Source: Sphingobium lignivorans
GTDB lineage: Bacteria; Pseudomonadota; Alphaproteobacteria; Sphingomonadales; Sphingomonadaceae
Direction: 5' to 3'
DNA: 64,000 nt
Assembly (NCBI RefSeq): GCF_014203955.1
Contig: NZ_JACHKA010000001.1
Coordinates: forward strand, 1,054,001-1,118,000
In this document: positions 18,216 to 26,497 of the stretch, in pieces
Position numbering within the stretch: position 1 is the stretch's first letter
How the letters are laid out: the number at the start of each line of letters is the position of its first letter
Made by a program: the position numbers and the translations under genes
The notes under the pieces: model-generated
Told to the model about the DNA's origin: nothing
Seen by the model: only the letters and a program-made list of their open reading frames with translations
Database searches by the model: none

Positions 18216-19004
18216 TTAGCGGGGCCGCCGTTCGGGATGGAGATAGGCCGGATCGAACTCGGCGAGTGCGCGGAGCGCACCAAGGTCGCGGATCGTCACT
18301 TCCCGCTTGCGGAATTCGACGGCGCCGCTGTCCCGCAATTCCTGCAGGACCCGATTGACGTGCACGCTGGTGAGCCCGAGGCAATCGGCAAGATCGGCCT
18401 GGGTCAGCGGCAGGGGGAAGGGCGTTTCCGGCGGGGCGTGGCCGACCAGAGTCAGCCGGAAATGCAGCTCGCAGAACAGATGGGCGAGGCGCTCGATTGC
18501 CGGACGCCGTCCGAGCGAGAGAACCCATTCCCGATGGATGGCCGCGTCCAGATTGGTCGTGAACCAGAGCAGGCGCGTGAGATGGGGATGGGTTTCGGTA
18601 ATCCGGAGCAGTCGCTCATGGGGGACGATGCCGATCCGGCAAGGCGTCAGAGTCGTGACGCTGTCCGACAGCTTCTTGAGCGTGAACCCATGCAGGTCCA
18701 CGAAATCGCCGGGGATGTGAATTTCCGTAATCTGCCTGCGGCCTTCGCTCAGATCCTTGTGACGGCACATGAAGCCCTGGAGCAGGACGATCGCGTGACT
18801 GAGCTCCTCTCCTTCCCGGATGGTGGCATGTCCGGCGCGGACGGAGCGGATGTCGCTGATCGCCCAGCGCAGCATCGCTTCCTCGTCCGCACTCATATCG
18901 TCGTGCGTCCGCAGGCGCTCCAGAAGAGGGGCGATGGCAGCAGTCACGGCACCCAGTCCAATGCTGACGCCAGAATATCTCAAGACAGGCCTTTCGCAAG
19001 GCAA
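18216..19004 (-). CDS. Crp/Fnr-family transcriptional regulator
   Basis: A protein of up to 262 residues. The sensor barrel (AGHATIREGEELSHAIVLLQGFM and RRQITEIHIPGDFVDLHGF) is followed by a C-terminal winged helix-turn-helix (LTQADLADCLGLTSVHVNRVLQEL). No Fnr-type cysteine cluster is seen. The start is uncertain: the longest frame begins with TTG at 19004, and a GTG at 18947 would give a normal length. It is convergent with the Crp/Fnr gene at 17553. Confidence 0.85.
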   Translation of the reverse strand: MPCERPVLRYSGVSIGLGAVTAAIAPLLERLRTHDDMSADEEAMLRWAISDIRSVRAGHATIREGEELSHAIVLLQGFMCRHKDLSEGRRQITEIHIPGDFVDLHGFTLKKLSDSVTTLTPCRIGIVPHERLLRITETHPHLTRLLWFTTNLDAAIHREWVLSLGRRPAIERLAHLFCELHFRLTLVGHAPPETPFPLPLTQADLADCLGLTSVHVNRVLQELRDSGAVEFRKREVTIRDLGALRALAEFDPAYLHPERRPR

Positions 19005-19110
19005 TGGTGCGGACCGTCAGCCGTGCCGGTCCGCGCCCGGGCCGAACAGCATGCCATGGCCCGGCTCGCCAGCCATATCAGGGGCGGCCGGGAACAGGAG
19101 GAAAGAAGCG

Positions 19111-19323
19111 TCATGCGTCGGGTTCGCCGATCTCGTCTTCCTCGTCGGTGGCCAGAGCGTCTGCCTCGTCGTGATCGAGATGCCGCTCGATTTCCTCGGA
19201 GATCAGCTCGAGCTGATCGTAGCTCATGGCGAATTCGTGCGTGTCGCCGTCCTCGTCGTCAAACTGGAGCAGATAACCTTCCGTGGATCGGGCAATGGTG
19301 AAGGTGTCGAGCAACTTGGCCAT
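19111..19323 (-). CDS. Small acidic conserved hypothetical protein
   Basis: A protein of 70 residues with a strongly acidic tail (DHDEADALATDEEDEIGEPD). AAGGGAG stands before the ATG. No named domain is recognised. A GAAAC-N16-CGTT promoter-like element upstream suggests stress-sigma control. Confidence 0.7.
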   Translation of the reverse strand: MAKLLDTFTIARSTEGYLLQFDDEDGDTHEFAMSYDQLELISEEIERHLDHDEADALATDEEDEIGEPDA

Positions 19324-19350
19324 ATCGCATCTCCCTTGGTCTCCGCCCCA

Positions 19351-19375
19351 AACGCCAGATGACGCGAAATGTTTC
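19351..19375 (-). promoter_or_regulatory. Near-consensus EcfG-type promoter
   Basis: On the minus strand GAAAC (19375-19371), 16 bp, CGTT (19354-19351), one mismatch from consensus, 27 bp before the ATG at 19323. Confidence 0.45.
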
Positions 19376-19436
19376 TTCCAAATGATGCTGCGCGGCCAAT
19401 GACAGAGGCGCCGCGCCGCGCCGGGCCGAGGCCCGC

Positions 19437-19910
19437 TCAGGCGATGATCGGGGCGATCCTCGCGCGGAGCAGGGCTGCCGCATCGCCCGGCGCCAGCCGC
19501 ACCTGCAGGCCCCGCTGGCCGCCGTTGATGTAGACGAGGGGCTCGGCCATCGCGCTTTCCTCGATCACCGTGGGCACCACGCGCATCTGGCCGAACGGAC
19601 TGATCCCGCCCACCTTGTATCCGGCGATGCGCTCGGCGTCGGCCGGGCTCATCATCTGCGCGGACTTGGCGCCCAGCGCGGCTGCCAGCTTCTTCATCGA
19701 CGCCTCGCGATCGGAAGGCAGGATGAGGCAGGCCGGTTTTCCATCAGCCATCGCCATCAATGTCTTGAGAACGCGGCAGGGATCCTCACCCAGCGCCTGC
19801 GCGGCCTGGATACCGATGCGATCGGCCGACGGATCATAATCATAACTGTGGATCGTGAAGGGGATACCCGCCTTCTCCAGCGCCCGTGTGGCGCGCGTGG
19901 CTTTCGACAT
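19437..19910 (-). CDS. ybaK: YbaK/EbsC-type Cys-tRNA(Pro) deacylase
   Basis: A protein of 157 residues of the YbaK/ProX editing family, which hydrolyses Cys-tRNA(Pro) mischarged by prolyl-tRNA synthetase. Seen are ATRALEKAGIPFTIHSYDYDP, the conserved Lys in RVLKTLMA and KVGGISPFGQ near the active site. ATG 19910 gives the normal family N-terminus (MSKATRATR); an upstream open extension looks non-coding. It is a stand-alone gene, not fused to ProRS. Confidence 0.88.
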   Translation of the reverse strand: MSKATRATRALEKAGIPFTIHSYDYDPSADRIGIQAAQALGEDPCRVLKTLMAMADGKPACLILPSDREASMKKLAAALGAKSAQMMSPADAERIAGYKVGGISPFGQMRVVPTVIEESAMAEPLVYINGGQRGLQVRLAPGDAAALLRARIAPIIA

Positions 19911-20082
19911 GGCTGCGCTCCGGATGCTCGACGTCCCGCCGCATAGCCCGGCGATCGCGCCAAGTGAAGGCGCTGCCCCGGCCTCCTGCGCTATGAGCAA
20001 CATATTGGCAACCATTGCCCTTATCCTTTCAGTATAGAGTGGACTGGCACAATCACCGCCGGACGGGGGCAAGGGGCGGTTG

Positions 20083-21402
20083 ATGTTGAAGCGAATAGAC
20101 GTGACTGAAGTTCAGCTCGGCATGTTCATCCACAAGCTGGAAGGAAGTTGGCTCAAGCACCCGTTCTGGCGGACGAAATTTCTCCTCGATGATGAGCAGG
20201 TCCTGGCCGATCTTCGTGCCAGCGAGGTCGAGGGCGTGCTCATCGATATCGAGAAGGGCGCGGACGTCGGTGGCGCCCCGCCGCCAGCCGCCGGGCGCCG
20301 ACGCCCGCTGGTCCCTGCATCCTCGTCGGCGGACCATGTGGCGGAGCGGGTGAGGCTGGAGCGGATGCAGGCGAGCCAGCAGGCCTTTCGCGCGGCATCG
20401 AACGTCATTCCCTTCGACCTGCGCTCGGCCACCGCGCTCAGCGTGGCGCGCGAGGTCGGCCATGCCCGCGCCGTGGTGGCGAAGGCCAGCCGCATCCTCT
20501 CCGGCGTGTTCGAGCAGGCGCGGCTCGGCAAGGCCCTGTCCAAAGCGCAGGTGGAACCGGTGATCGAGGATCTGTTCGCCTCGATCCAGCGCAATCCGCA
20601 TGCCTTCAATGGCCTCATGCGCATCCGCCGCGAGAACAGCACGCTCTATTCCCACGGCCTTGCCGTCAGCGCGCTGATGATCGCGCTGGGCCGGCAGATG
20701 GGGCTCGACGAGCAGCGCGTGAAGGATGCCGGCATGGCGGGCCTGCTCATGGACGTCGGCATGGGGCACCTGCCCATCGATGTCTCGACGATCCTGGACG
20801 ACCTGAGCAGCGCCCAGCGCAACATCGTGGAGACTCATACCACGCTTGGCTACGAATTCCTCGAGCTTGGCGGGGAATTGCCCGAGGAAGTGACGCGAGT
20901 CTGCCTCGAGCATCATGAGCGCTATGACGGCAGCGGGTATCCGCATGGGCTGGTCGGTGAGGAAATCGGCCTGTTCGGCCGCATGGCGGCGATCTGCGAC
21001 GTCTATGATTCCCTCACATCGGACCGCCCGCATCGCCCGCGCGTCGATCCCAATGCCGCGCTCGGACTGATGCGCGGCATGGAAGGTCAGTTCGATGAAG
21101 CGCTGCTCGATCAGTTCATCGAGAGTGTCGGCGTGTATCCGATCGGCTCGGTGGTGCGCCTGACCAACGGGCGGCTGGCGCTCGTGGTGGATCAGAATGC
21201 CCAGGACTATACCAGCCCGCGCGTCTGGAGTTTCTATGATGTGGGGTCGCGGCGGGTCATCAAGCCCGAGGATCTCGACCTGCGATTCTGCCGGGGGCGG
21301 GTGGAAATCGTCTGCAGCGACGATGCCTCGGACTATGCCATCGAGAATCTGCCGGCTATCCGCGAAATGGTCTTCAACAGCGCCTGCAAGGCTTTGGCCT
21401 GA
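20083..21402 (+). CDS. HD-GYP-like domain protein with DUF3391, degenerate HD motif
   Basis: A protein of 439 residues. Residues 1-115 form a DUF3391 domain (KRIDVTEVQLGMFIHKLEG), and about 190-370 an HD-GYP-like domain as found in cyclic-di-GMP phosphodiesterases. The GYP region is intact (HHERYDGSGYPHGL), but the metal-binding HD pair reads LLMDVGMGHLP: His is replaced by Met, and the Lys normally three residues after the Asp is also Met. The protein may have weakened or no hydrolase activity and act as a cyclic-di-GMP receptor. ATG 20083 is preferred to the TTG at 20080. Confidence 0.85.
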   Translation: MLKRIDVTEVQLGMFIHKLEGSWLKHPFWRTKFLLDDEQVLADLRASEVEGVLIDIEKGADVGGAPPPAAGRRRPLVPASSSADHVAERVRLERMQASQQAFRAASNVIPFDLRSATALSVAREVGHARAVVAKASRILSGVFEQARLGKALSKAQVEPVIEDLFASIQRNPHAFNGLMRIRRENSTLYSHGLAVSALMIALGRQMGLDEQRVKDAGMAGLLMDVGMGHLPIDVSTILDDLSSAQRNIVETHTTLGYEFLELGGELPEEVTRVCLEHHERYDGSGYPHGLVGEEIGLFGRMAAICDVYDSLTSDRPHRPRVDPNAALGLMRGMEGQFDEALLDQFIESVGVYPIGSVVRLTNGRLALVVDQNAQDYTSPRVWSFYDVGSRRVIKPEDLDLRFCRGRVEIVCSDDASDYAIENLPAIREMVFNSACKALA

Positions 21403-21520
21403 CGAACAAATCTGCGGGTAGCGAGAGCCCGCACCGATCTCCCGGATCTTCGACGCAGCCCGTTCTGCTCAGGCGGATTCACGCCAGGCAGGGCCGGCGA
21501 GGTCGGGAGCATCTTGCAAT

Positions 21521-21550
21521 CATATCATGATATGATATCGCCATATCATG
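21521..21550 (+). promoter_or_regulatory. Palindromic operator array of the VapBC-like pair
   Basis: CATATCATG at 21521-21529, its inverted copy CATGATATG at 21526-21534 (together a perfect 14-bp palindrome) and a third CATATCATG at 21542-21550 that contains the start codon. This is the usual layout for cooperative autorepression by an antitoxin-toxin complex. Confidence 0.7.
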
Positions 21551-21796
21551 CGATTCCTGGCCGACATTCCCGATGATGATCTCAAGTGGCTGGATCAGCG
21601 CGCCGGCGAGCAGGGCCGGTCCCGCGCCGCCATGCTCCGGGAAGCGGTGAGCGCTTACCGGGCCGAGCAGTCGCAGCAGGGAATCGAGCGTTTCTTCGGC
21701 CTCTGGTCGCGCCATGGCTCGGCGGTCGACGGGCTCGACCATGAGCGCCGCATCCGGGGCGGCAGCGACGGCACGCCCGGCGGGAAACGCGCGTGA
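21548..21796 (+). CDS. Ribbon-helix-helix antitoxin (VapB/CopG-like)
   Basis: A protein of 82 residues. Residues 1-45 fit a ribbon-helix-helix DNA-binding fold (MRFLADIPDDDLKWLDQRA then RSRAAMLREAVSAYRAE); the C-terminal half is the presumed toxin-wrapping tail. The start codon lies inside the third operator repeat. It overlaps the toxin gene by 4 bp (GTGA), as in typical toxin-antitoxin operons. Confidence 0.82.
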   Translation: MRFLADIPDDDLKWLDQRAGEQGRSRAAMLREAVSAYRAEQSQQGIERFFGLWSRHGSAVDGLDHERRIRGGSDGTPGGKRA

Positions 21797-22161
21797 GCGA
21801 ATTCTACTTCGACACCAACATCCTGATCGATGCGCTGCATGACCGGCCGCAGGCATGGGCCGAGCTGCGCCGGGCGCGGCGGCCGTGGATCAGCCGGATC
21901 AGCTGGATCGAAGTGATGGCCGGCGCCCCGGAAAGCGCGCAGGCGGACACCGAGCGCTTCCTCGACATGTTCGCGGTAGCGGAAGTGGATGAGGAAGTGG
22001 GGCGGCGCGCGGCTTCGCTCCGCCAGCAGCGCGGATCGATGAACCTTTCCGCGGCGATCATCCTGGCGTCCGCCCAGCTCAGCGGACGCATCCTCGTGAC
22101 GCGCAACAGCAAGGATTTCCCCGCCAACATGCCGGGCATCCGGATACCCTACACAATCTGA
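21793..22161 (+). CDS. PIN-domain toxin (VapC-like)
   Basis: A protein of 122 residues beginning with GTG. The PIN fold is clear: FYFDTNILIDAL (first acid, Asp7), SWIEVMAG (second acid, Glu) and LVTRNSKDF (last acid). The third acid, normally in L-P-D-A-I, reads NLSAAIILA, so one metal ligand appears lost. VapC toxins are ribonucleases that cut tRNA or rRNA; activity here is uncertain. It is followed 20 bp later by glmS, so some glmS transcription could come from this operon. Confidence 0.82.
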   Translation: MSEFYFDTNILIDALHDRPQAWAELRRARRPWISRISWIEVMAGAPESAQADTERFLDMFAVAEVDEEVGRRAASLRQQRGSMNLSAAIILASAQLSGRILVTRNSKDFPANMPGIRIPYTI

Positions 22162-22181
22162 GACGACGGAAGGCTTGAGCG

Positions 22182-24005
22182 ATGTGCGGAATCATCGGGA
22201 TCGTAGGAGCGCAGGATGTCGCCGACCGGCTGCTCGACGGGCTGCGGCGCCTTGAATATCGCGGCTATGATTCGGCCGGCATCGCGACCGTCGTCGACGG
22301 CACGATCGAGCGGCGGCGCGCGGAAGGCAAGCTCGCCAATCTCGCGCGGGCGCTGGCGGACGATCCGCTGTCCGGCACCACCGGCATCGCGCATACGCGC
22401 TGGGCCACCCATGGCGCGCCGACGACCAGCAATGCCCATCCCCATGCCACCGGGGAAGTGGCAGTGGTCCACAACGGCATCATCGAGAATTTCAAGAGCT
22501 TGCGGGACGAGCTGATTGCGCGGGGGCGCGTCTTCCACAGCGAGACGGACACGGAAGTCGTCGCGCATCTGCTGAGCGAGCATGTGGAAGCCGGGGCCAG
22601 TCCGCAGGAAGCCGTGAAACGCGTGCTGCCGCGCTTGCGCGGCGCCTTCGCGCTCGCCATCCTCTTCCGCGCCCATCCCGAGCTGCTGATCGGCGCGCGC
22701 CTGGGCTCGCCGCTGGTCGTGGGCCATGGCGATGGCGAGACCTATCTGGGATCGGACGCGCTGGCGCTGGCGCCGCTGACGCAGCGGATTGCCTATCTGG
22801 ACGAAGGCGACTGGGTGGTCGTCACGCGCGAGGGCGCGCAGGTGTTCGATCGCGATGACAACCCCGTCGAGCGCCCCGTCACGCTCTCCGGCGTGTCCGG
22901 CGCGATGATCGACAAGGGCAATCATCGCCACTTCATGCAGAAGGAGATTTACGAGCAGCCGATCGTCGTCGCGCAGACGCTGCGCAGCTATCTGCGCCGC
23001 ATCGACGATCAGGTCTCCCTGCCCGTGCCGGATTTCGATCTCTCCGCGATCCGGCGCGTTACTATCGTAGCCTGCGGCACGAGCTTCTATGCGGGCATGG
23101 TCGCGAAATACTGGTTCGAGCAGTTCGCGCGCGTACCGGTCGACCTCGATGTCGCGAGCGAGTTCCGCTACCGCGCGCCGGTGATGGAGGATGGCGGCCT
23201 TGCGCTGTTCATCAGTCAGTCCGGCGAGACGGCCGATACGCTGGCGGCGCTGCGCCACGCCCGGGCCGAAGGGCAGAAGATCGCCGTGGTGGTCAATGTG
23301 CCGACCAGCTCGATGGCGCGCGAGGCGGACCTGCTGCTGCCCACGCATGCGGGGCCGGAAATCGGCGTCGCATCCACCAAGGCCTTCACTTGCCAGCTGG
23401 CCGTGCTCGCTGCGCTGGCGGCGAATTTCGCGCGCGCGAAGGGGCGGCTGACCCCGGAGGACGAGAAGGCGATCGTGGGCCATCTGGCGGAAGCGCCGGC
23501 CGCGATGAATCAGGCGCTCGCGCAGGACGAGGCGATCCAGGCACTGGCGCCGCTCATCGCGCCCGCGCGCGACGTGCTCTATCTCGGCCGGGGCACGGAT
23601 TATCCGCTGGCGCTGGAAGGCGCGCTCAAGCTCAAGGAAATCAGCTACATCCATGCCGAGGGCTATGCCGCCGGCGAGATGAAGCATGGCCCCATCGCCC
23701 TCATCGACGAGGCCGTGCCGGTGATCGTCATCGCGCCGTCCGGCCCGCTGTTCGAGAAGACCGTTTCCAACATGCAGGAAGTGCAGGCCCGGGGCGGCAA
23801 GGTGGTGCTGATCTCGGACGAGGAAGGCATCGAGGCAGCGGGCGAGGGGTGCCTCGCAACGCTTGCCCTGCCGAAGGTCCATCCGCTGATCGCGCCGATG
23901 GTCTATGCGGTGCCGGTGCAGTTGCTGGCTTATCATGTGGCGGTGCTCAAAGGCACCGACGTCGACCAGCCCCGCAATCTGGCGAAGAGCGTGACCGTGG
24001 AATGA
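22182..24005 (+). CDS. glmS: Glutamine-fructose-6-phosphate aminotransferase
   Basis: A protein of 607 residues, full length. It makes glucosamine-6-phosphate for peptidoglycan and LPS. The N-terminal glutaminase has the nucleophile Cys directly after Met (MCGIIGIVG) and HTRWATHGAPT. Two SIS isomerase domains follow (CGTSFYAGMVAKYW and SQSGETADTLAAL; LGRGTDYPLALEGALKLKEI), and the C-terminus ends in LAKSVTVE. There is no room for a leader or glmS ribozyme, as the vapC-like gene ends 20 bp upstream. IS sequence begins right after the stop. Confidence 0.96.
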   Translation: MCGIIGIVGAQDVADRLLDGLRRLEYRGYDSAGIATVVDGTIERRRAEGKLANLARALADDPLSGTTGIAHTRWATHGAPTTSNAHPHATGEVAVVHNGIIENFKSLRDELIARGRVFHSETDTEVVAHLLSEHVEAGASPQEAVKRVLPRLRGAFALAILFRAHPELLIGARLGSPLVVGHGDGETYLGSDALALAPLTQRIAYLDEGDWVVVTREGAQVFDRDDNPVERPVTLSGVSGAMIDKGNHRHFMQKEIYEQPIVVAQTLRSYLRRIDDQVSLPVPDFDLSAIRRVTIVACGTSFYAGMVAKYWFEQFARVPVDLDVASEFRYRAPVMEDGGLALFISQSGETADTLAALRHARAEGQKIAVVVNVPTSSMAREADLLLPTHAGPEIGVASTKAFTCQLAVLAALAANFARAKGRLTPEDEKAIVGHLAEAPAAMNQALAQDEAIQALAPLIAPARDVLYLGRGTDYPLALEGALKLKEISYIHAEGYAAGEMKHGPIALIDEAVPVIVIAPSGPLFEKTVSNMQEVQARGGKVVLISDEEGIEAAGEGCLATLALPKVHPLIAPMVYAVPVQLLAYHVAVLKGTDVDQPRNLAKSVTVE

Positions 24006-24009
24006 GGCG

Positions 24010-24197
24010 GGGCGGACGTGAGTAGATGATATTGTGGACCCAGGCCGGGTGGATAATTTTGAGCCAGTATCTGGCGTTCGCTATATGAACCATGCCAAGG
24101 AAGCTTTCGGCCAGTTGGTCGTAGCGAGTGGCGATGCCGCGATTGATCTTGAGATGGTCGAACATACACTCGATACGGTTGCGCTGCTTGTAGTCTA
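24010..24197 (-). pseudogene. C-terminal part of an IS5-family transposase split by an IS630 element
   Basis: The minus strand encodes YKQRNRIECMFDHLKINRG and ATRYDQLAESFLGMVHIANARYW, the C-terminal part of an IS5-family transposase with the catalytic Glu. The matching upstream part lies at 26498-27150 on the other side of the IS630 insertion. The outer end of the element near 24010 could not be defined. Confidence 0.8.
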
Positions 24198-24210
24198 GAG
24201 TCTGTCCTGT

Positions 24211-24944
24211 TTAGATTGAAGCATAGCCACTATTCCTGAGGTAGTTGGCGCACTCATGGGGTGGGAAGGCATTGAGCAGTTTGCCTATCCGCTGCCATGT
24301 GGCTTCGACGGTGCGCTCGGCGGCTTTTCGCAGTAGCAGCTTGAGCTTGGCGAAGACCTGTTCGATTGGATTGAGGTCAGGGCTGTAGGGCGGCAGGAAC
24401 AGGAGCTTGGCCCCTGCCGCACGGATTGCCTTGCGCACGGCCTGACCCTTGTGACTGCCGAGGTTATCCATGATGACGATGTCGCCGGGCACGAGGGTGG
24501 GCACGAGGAACTGCTCGACATAGGCGAGGAAGAGCTGGCCGTTGATCGGGCCGTCGAGGACGCAGGGCGCATCGATCCGGTCGTGACGAAGCGCCGCCAC
24601 AAAGGTCAGCGTCTTCCATTTGCCGAACGGCGCCTTGGCGATCAGCTTGTCGCCGCGTTTTGCCCAGCCCCGCAACGGGGTCATGTTGGTCTTGGCCCAG
24701 GTCTCGTCGATGAAGACCAGCCTGCGAGGGTCAAGCCGGCCCTGGTACTTCTTCCACTGCGTCCGCCGCCGAGCTACCTGCGGGCGGTCCTGCTCGCTGG
24801 CGAACAGGCTTTTTTTTGAAGCTGTGGCCAGCCTTGCGCAGCAGCGACCACACCGTGTTGGGGCTGACTCGGTGACCGCGCCCGGCCAGCTCGACCGCCA
24901 GCCCGCGCACCGTCAGATGCGGACATTCCTCAAGACGAAGCAGC
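24211..24944 (-). pseudogene. IS630 transposase, C-terminal part, with A8 frameshift site
   Basis: Up to the homopolymer, the frame entering at 24944 reads RLEECPHLTVRGLAVEL and ends at HSFKKK. After an A8 run (T8 at 24810-24817 on the plus strand) a +1 shift is needed to continue as SLFASEQDRP, then the catalytic block VFIDETWAKTN, IVIMDNLGSHKG and LPPYSPDLNPIEQ (DDE), ending at 24211. The shift may be programmed slippage or decay. The N-terminal part is at 26194-26406. Confidence 0.78.
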
Positions 24945-24984
24945 TGGCCTGCTGCCGGTTTGGTGGACACCGAGATAGGCTCAT

Positions 24985-25845
24985 TTAGGCTACCCCAGCT
25001 TCTCGCTCGAAGTCGATAGGGCTGAGGTAACCCAGGGTCGAGTGACGCCGGGTCGGATTGTAGAAGCACTCGATGTAATCGAACACGTCCGCCTTCGCCT
25101 GCGCCCTCGTGCGGTAGACCTTTTTCCCGATCCGCTCGGTCTTGAGCGAGGAGAAGAAGCTTTCCATCGCGGCGTTATCCCAGACGTTGCCGGACCTGCT
25201 CATCGAACAGGTGACGCCGTTGTCGGCCATGAGCCGCTGGAACTGCTCGCTGGTATATTGGCTACCCTGGTCCGAGTGATGCAGCAGGGCATCGGGCTTT
25301 CCGCGTCGCCAGATCGCCATGATGAGCGCATCGGTAACGAGCTGGGCGGTCATCGTGTCGCTCATCGACCAGCCCACCACCCTGCGCGAGAACAGGTCGA
25401 TGACGGCGGCCACGTAGAGCCATCCTTCGGCAGTCCAGACGTAGGTAAAATCTGCCACCCACTTCTGGTTGGGCCTGTCGGCCGTGAACTGGCGACCCAG
25501 AACGTTGCCGGCGATGACCGAGCGTTCGCCCTGATCCTTGGGCAGTCCACGGCGGCGTGGCCTGGCCCGCAGCCCTTGCGCTCGCATGAGCCGTTCGACC
25601 CGATGCAGACCGCAGGAGATGCCTTCGGCGAGCAGGTCGTGCCAGACACGCCGGGCGCCATAGGTGCGATAGCTGCCAACATGGCTGGCCCTGACCCTCG
25701 AGCCGATCACCTCGTCGTCGCGGGCACGCTGTGACGGCGCCCGGGTGAGCCAGGCATGGAAGCCGCTCCGCGAGACACCGAGCGCCCCGCACATCCATGC
25801 CACCGGCCAGATCCCTCGGTGCTTCGCGATGAAGGCGAACCTCAT
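24985..25845 (-). CDS. IS3-family transposase OrfB (DDE catalytic part)
   Basis: A protein of 286 residues. The retroviral-type integrase core is complete: WVADFTYVWTAEGWLYVAAV (first Asp), LLHHSDQGSQYTS (second Asp) and WDNAAMESFFSSLKTE (Glu). The N-terminal HTH_21-type region (SRVRASHVGSYRTYGARRV) is present. The start overlaps the orfA stop by 4 bp, but the functional product is expected to be the OrfAB fusion made by -1 frameshifting. Confidence 0.92.
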   Translation of the reverse strand: MRFAFIAKHRGIWPVAWMCGALGVSRSGFHAWLTRAPSQRARDDEVIGSRVRASHVGSYRTYGARRVWHDLLAEGISCGLHRVERLMRAQGLRARPRRRGLPKDQGERSVIAGNVLGRQFTADRPNQKWVADFTYVWTAEGWLYVAAVIDLFSRRVVGWSMSDTMTAQLVTDALIMAIWRRGKPDALLHHSDQGSQYTSEQFQRLMADNGVTCSMSRSGNVWDNAAMESFFSSLKTERIGKKVYRTRAQAKADVFDYIECFYNPTRRHSTLGYLSPIDFEREAGVA

Positions 25846-26132
25846 ATCGAGTCCTTCGCGAAGTAGGCGGCGGCTTTTTTTAGAATGTCGCGCTCTGCCT
25901 TCAGCTTGGCCACTTCCCGGCGCAGACGGTCGATCTCCAACTGCTCCGGCTTCATCTGACCCTGCCCGGGAAAGGCATGGCCAGGATCAGCGGCCAACTC
26001 CTTTACCCATTTGCGCAGCAGGTTCTCGTGCACATCCAGATCGCGGGCCGCCTGCGCAACTGCCACACCGCGCTCACGGACCAACCTTACCGCCTCAAGC
26101 TTGAACTCGCGGCTGAACTTCCTTCGTTGCAT
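25842..26132 (-). CDS. IS3-family transposase OrfA
   Basis: A protein of 96 residues with an N-terminal helix-turn-helix (RRKFSREFKLEAVRLVRE and AQAARDLDVHENLLRKWVKE) and a C-terminal leucine-zipper-like coiled coil (EIDRLRREVAKLKAERDILKKA). It binds the IS ends and supplies the N-terminus of the OrfAB transposase. Confidence 0.9.
   Translation of the reverse strand: MQRRKFSREFKLEAVRLVRERGVAVAQAARDLDVHENLLRKWVKELAADPGHAFPGQGQMKPEQLEIDRLRREVAKLKAERDILKKAAAYFAKDSI
25875..25881 (-). other. Programmed -1 frameshift site of the IS3 element
   Basis: A run of seven A followed by G on the minus strand, near the end of orfA. A -1 slip here moves the ribosome from ILKKAAAYF into the frame reading KKSRRLLREGLDMRFAF, continuous with orfB, as in other IS3 elements. 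Confidence 0.7.
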
Positions 26133-26193
26133 TGTGGGCCTCCGATAGGTGAAAACACCCTATCTCGGTGTCCACCAAACCGGCAGCAGGCCA

Positions 26194-26406
26194 CAGCATC
26201 CATTCCTGCTCCCCCGCCAATACCCGTTGCTTGTGGCCTCCCATCGGACGTGAACCGGCGTTGCCCGTATCACGCAGACGCTGCGACCACTTCACTGCGC
26301 TCGCCACGCTCACACCGAACGCACCAGCAACCTCGCGAACCGAGCGGCCCGACAAAACTGCCGCTGCAACCCGATCTCGCAAATCGTCAGAATAGGCTCG
26401 TGCCAT
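26194..26406 (-). pseudogene. IS630 transposase, N-terminal part
   Basis: From ATG 26406 the frame encodes MARAYSDDLRDRVAAAVLSG and a helix-turn-helix (SVREVAGAFGVSVASAVKWSQRL), then HKQRVLAGEQEWML, where the IS3 element interrupts it. Joining to 24944 after deleting the IS3 element and one CAGC copy restores the frame exactly (EWML-LRLEECPHL). Confidence 0.82.
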
Positions 26407-26497
26407 CGCTGCTGGCCTCCTCCCCAGCAAGCAGCTTGAATCACAACAAAGCCACCTTGGGAATCCCCAAACGATTCAATCTAATCAGGACAGACTC

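Larger units (their letters stand above)
24945..26193 (-). mobile_element. Complete IS3-family insertion sequence
   Basis: A 1249-bp element bounded by 35-bp identical inverted repeats (24945-24979 and 26159-26193) starting TGGCCTGCTGCCGGTTTGG and ending in the canonical 5'-TG...CA-3'. A 4-bp direct repeat CAGC flanks it (24941-24944 and 26194-26197). It carries overlapping orfA and orfB with an intact slippery site, so it looks recent and possibly active. It lies inside the IS630 transposase gene. Confidence 0.9.
24198..26497 (-). mobile_element. IS630-family element, interrupted by an IS3 element
   Basis: Terminal inverted repeats of 23 bp with one mismatch lie at 24198-24220 and 26475-26497, both starting GAGTCTGTCCTG and reading into TTAGATTGAA. 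TA flanks each end (24196-24197 and 26498-26499), as expected of IS630/Tc1-type targeting. Without the inner IS3 element and its duplicated 4 bp the element would be 1047 bp, a normal IS630 length. It sits inside the decayed IS5 transposase gene. Confidence 0.85.

Noticed and set aside
22162..22181. glmS ribozyme or leader
   Set aside because: Only 20 bp separate the toxin gene and glmS, far too short for a ribozyme.
22149..23936. Long minus-strand open frame opposite glmS
   Set aside because: Shadow of glmS with composition expected from the reverse complement; no family features.
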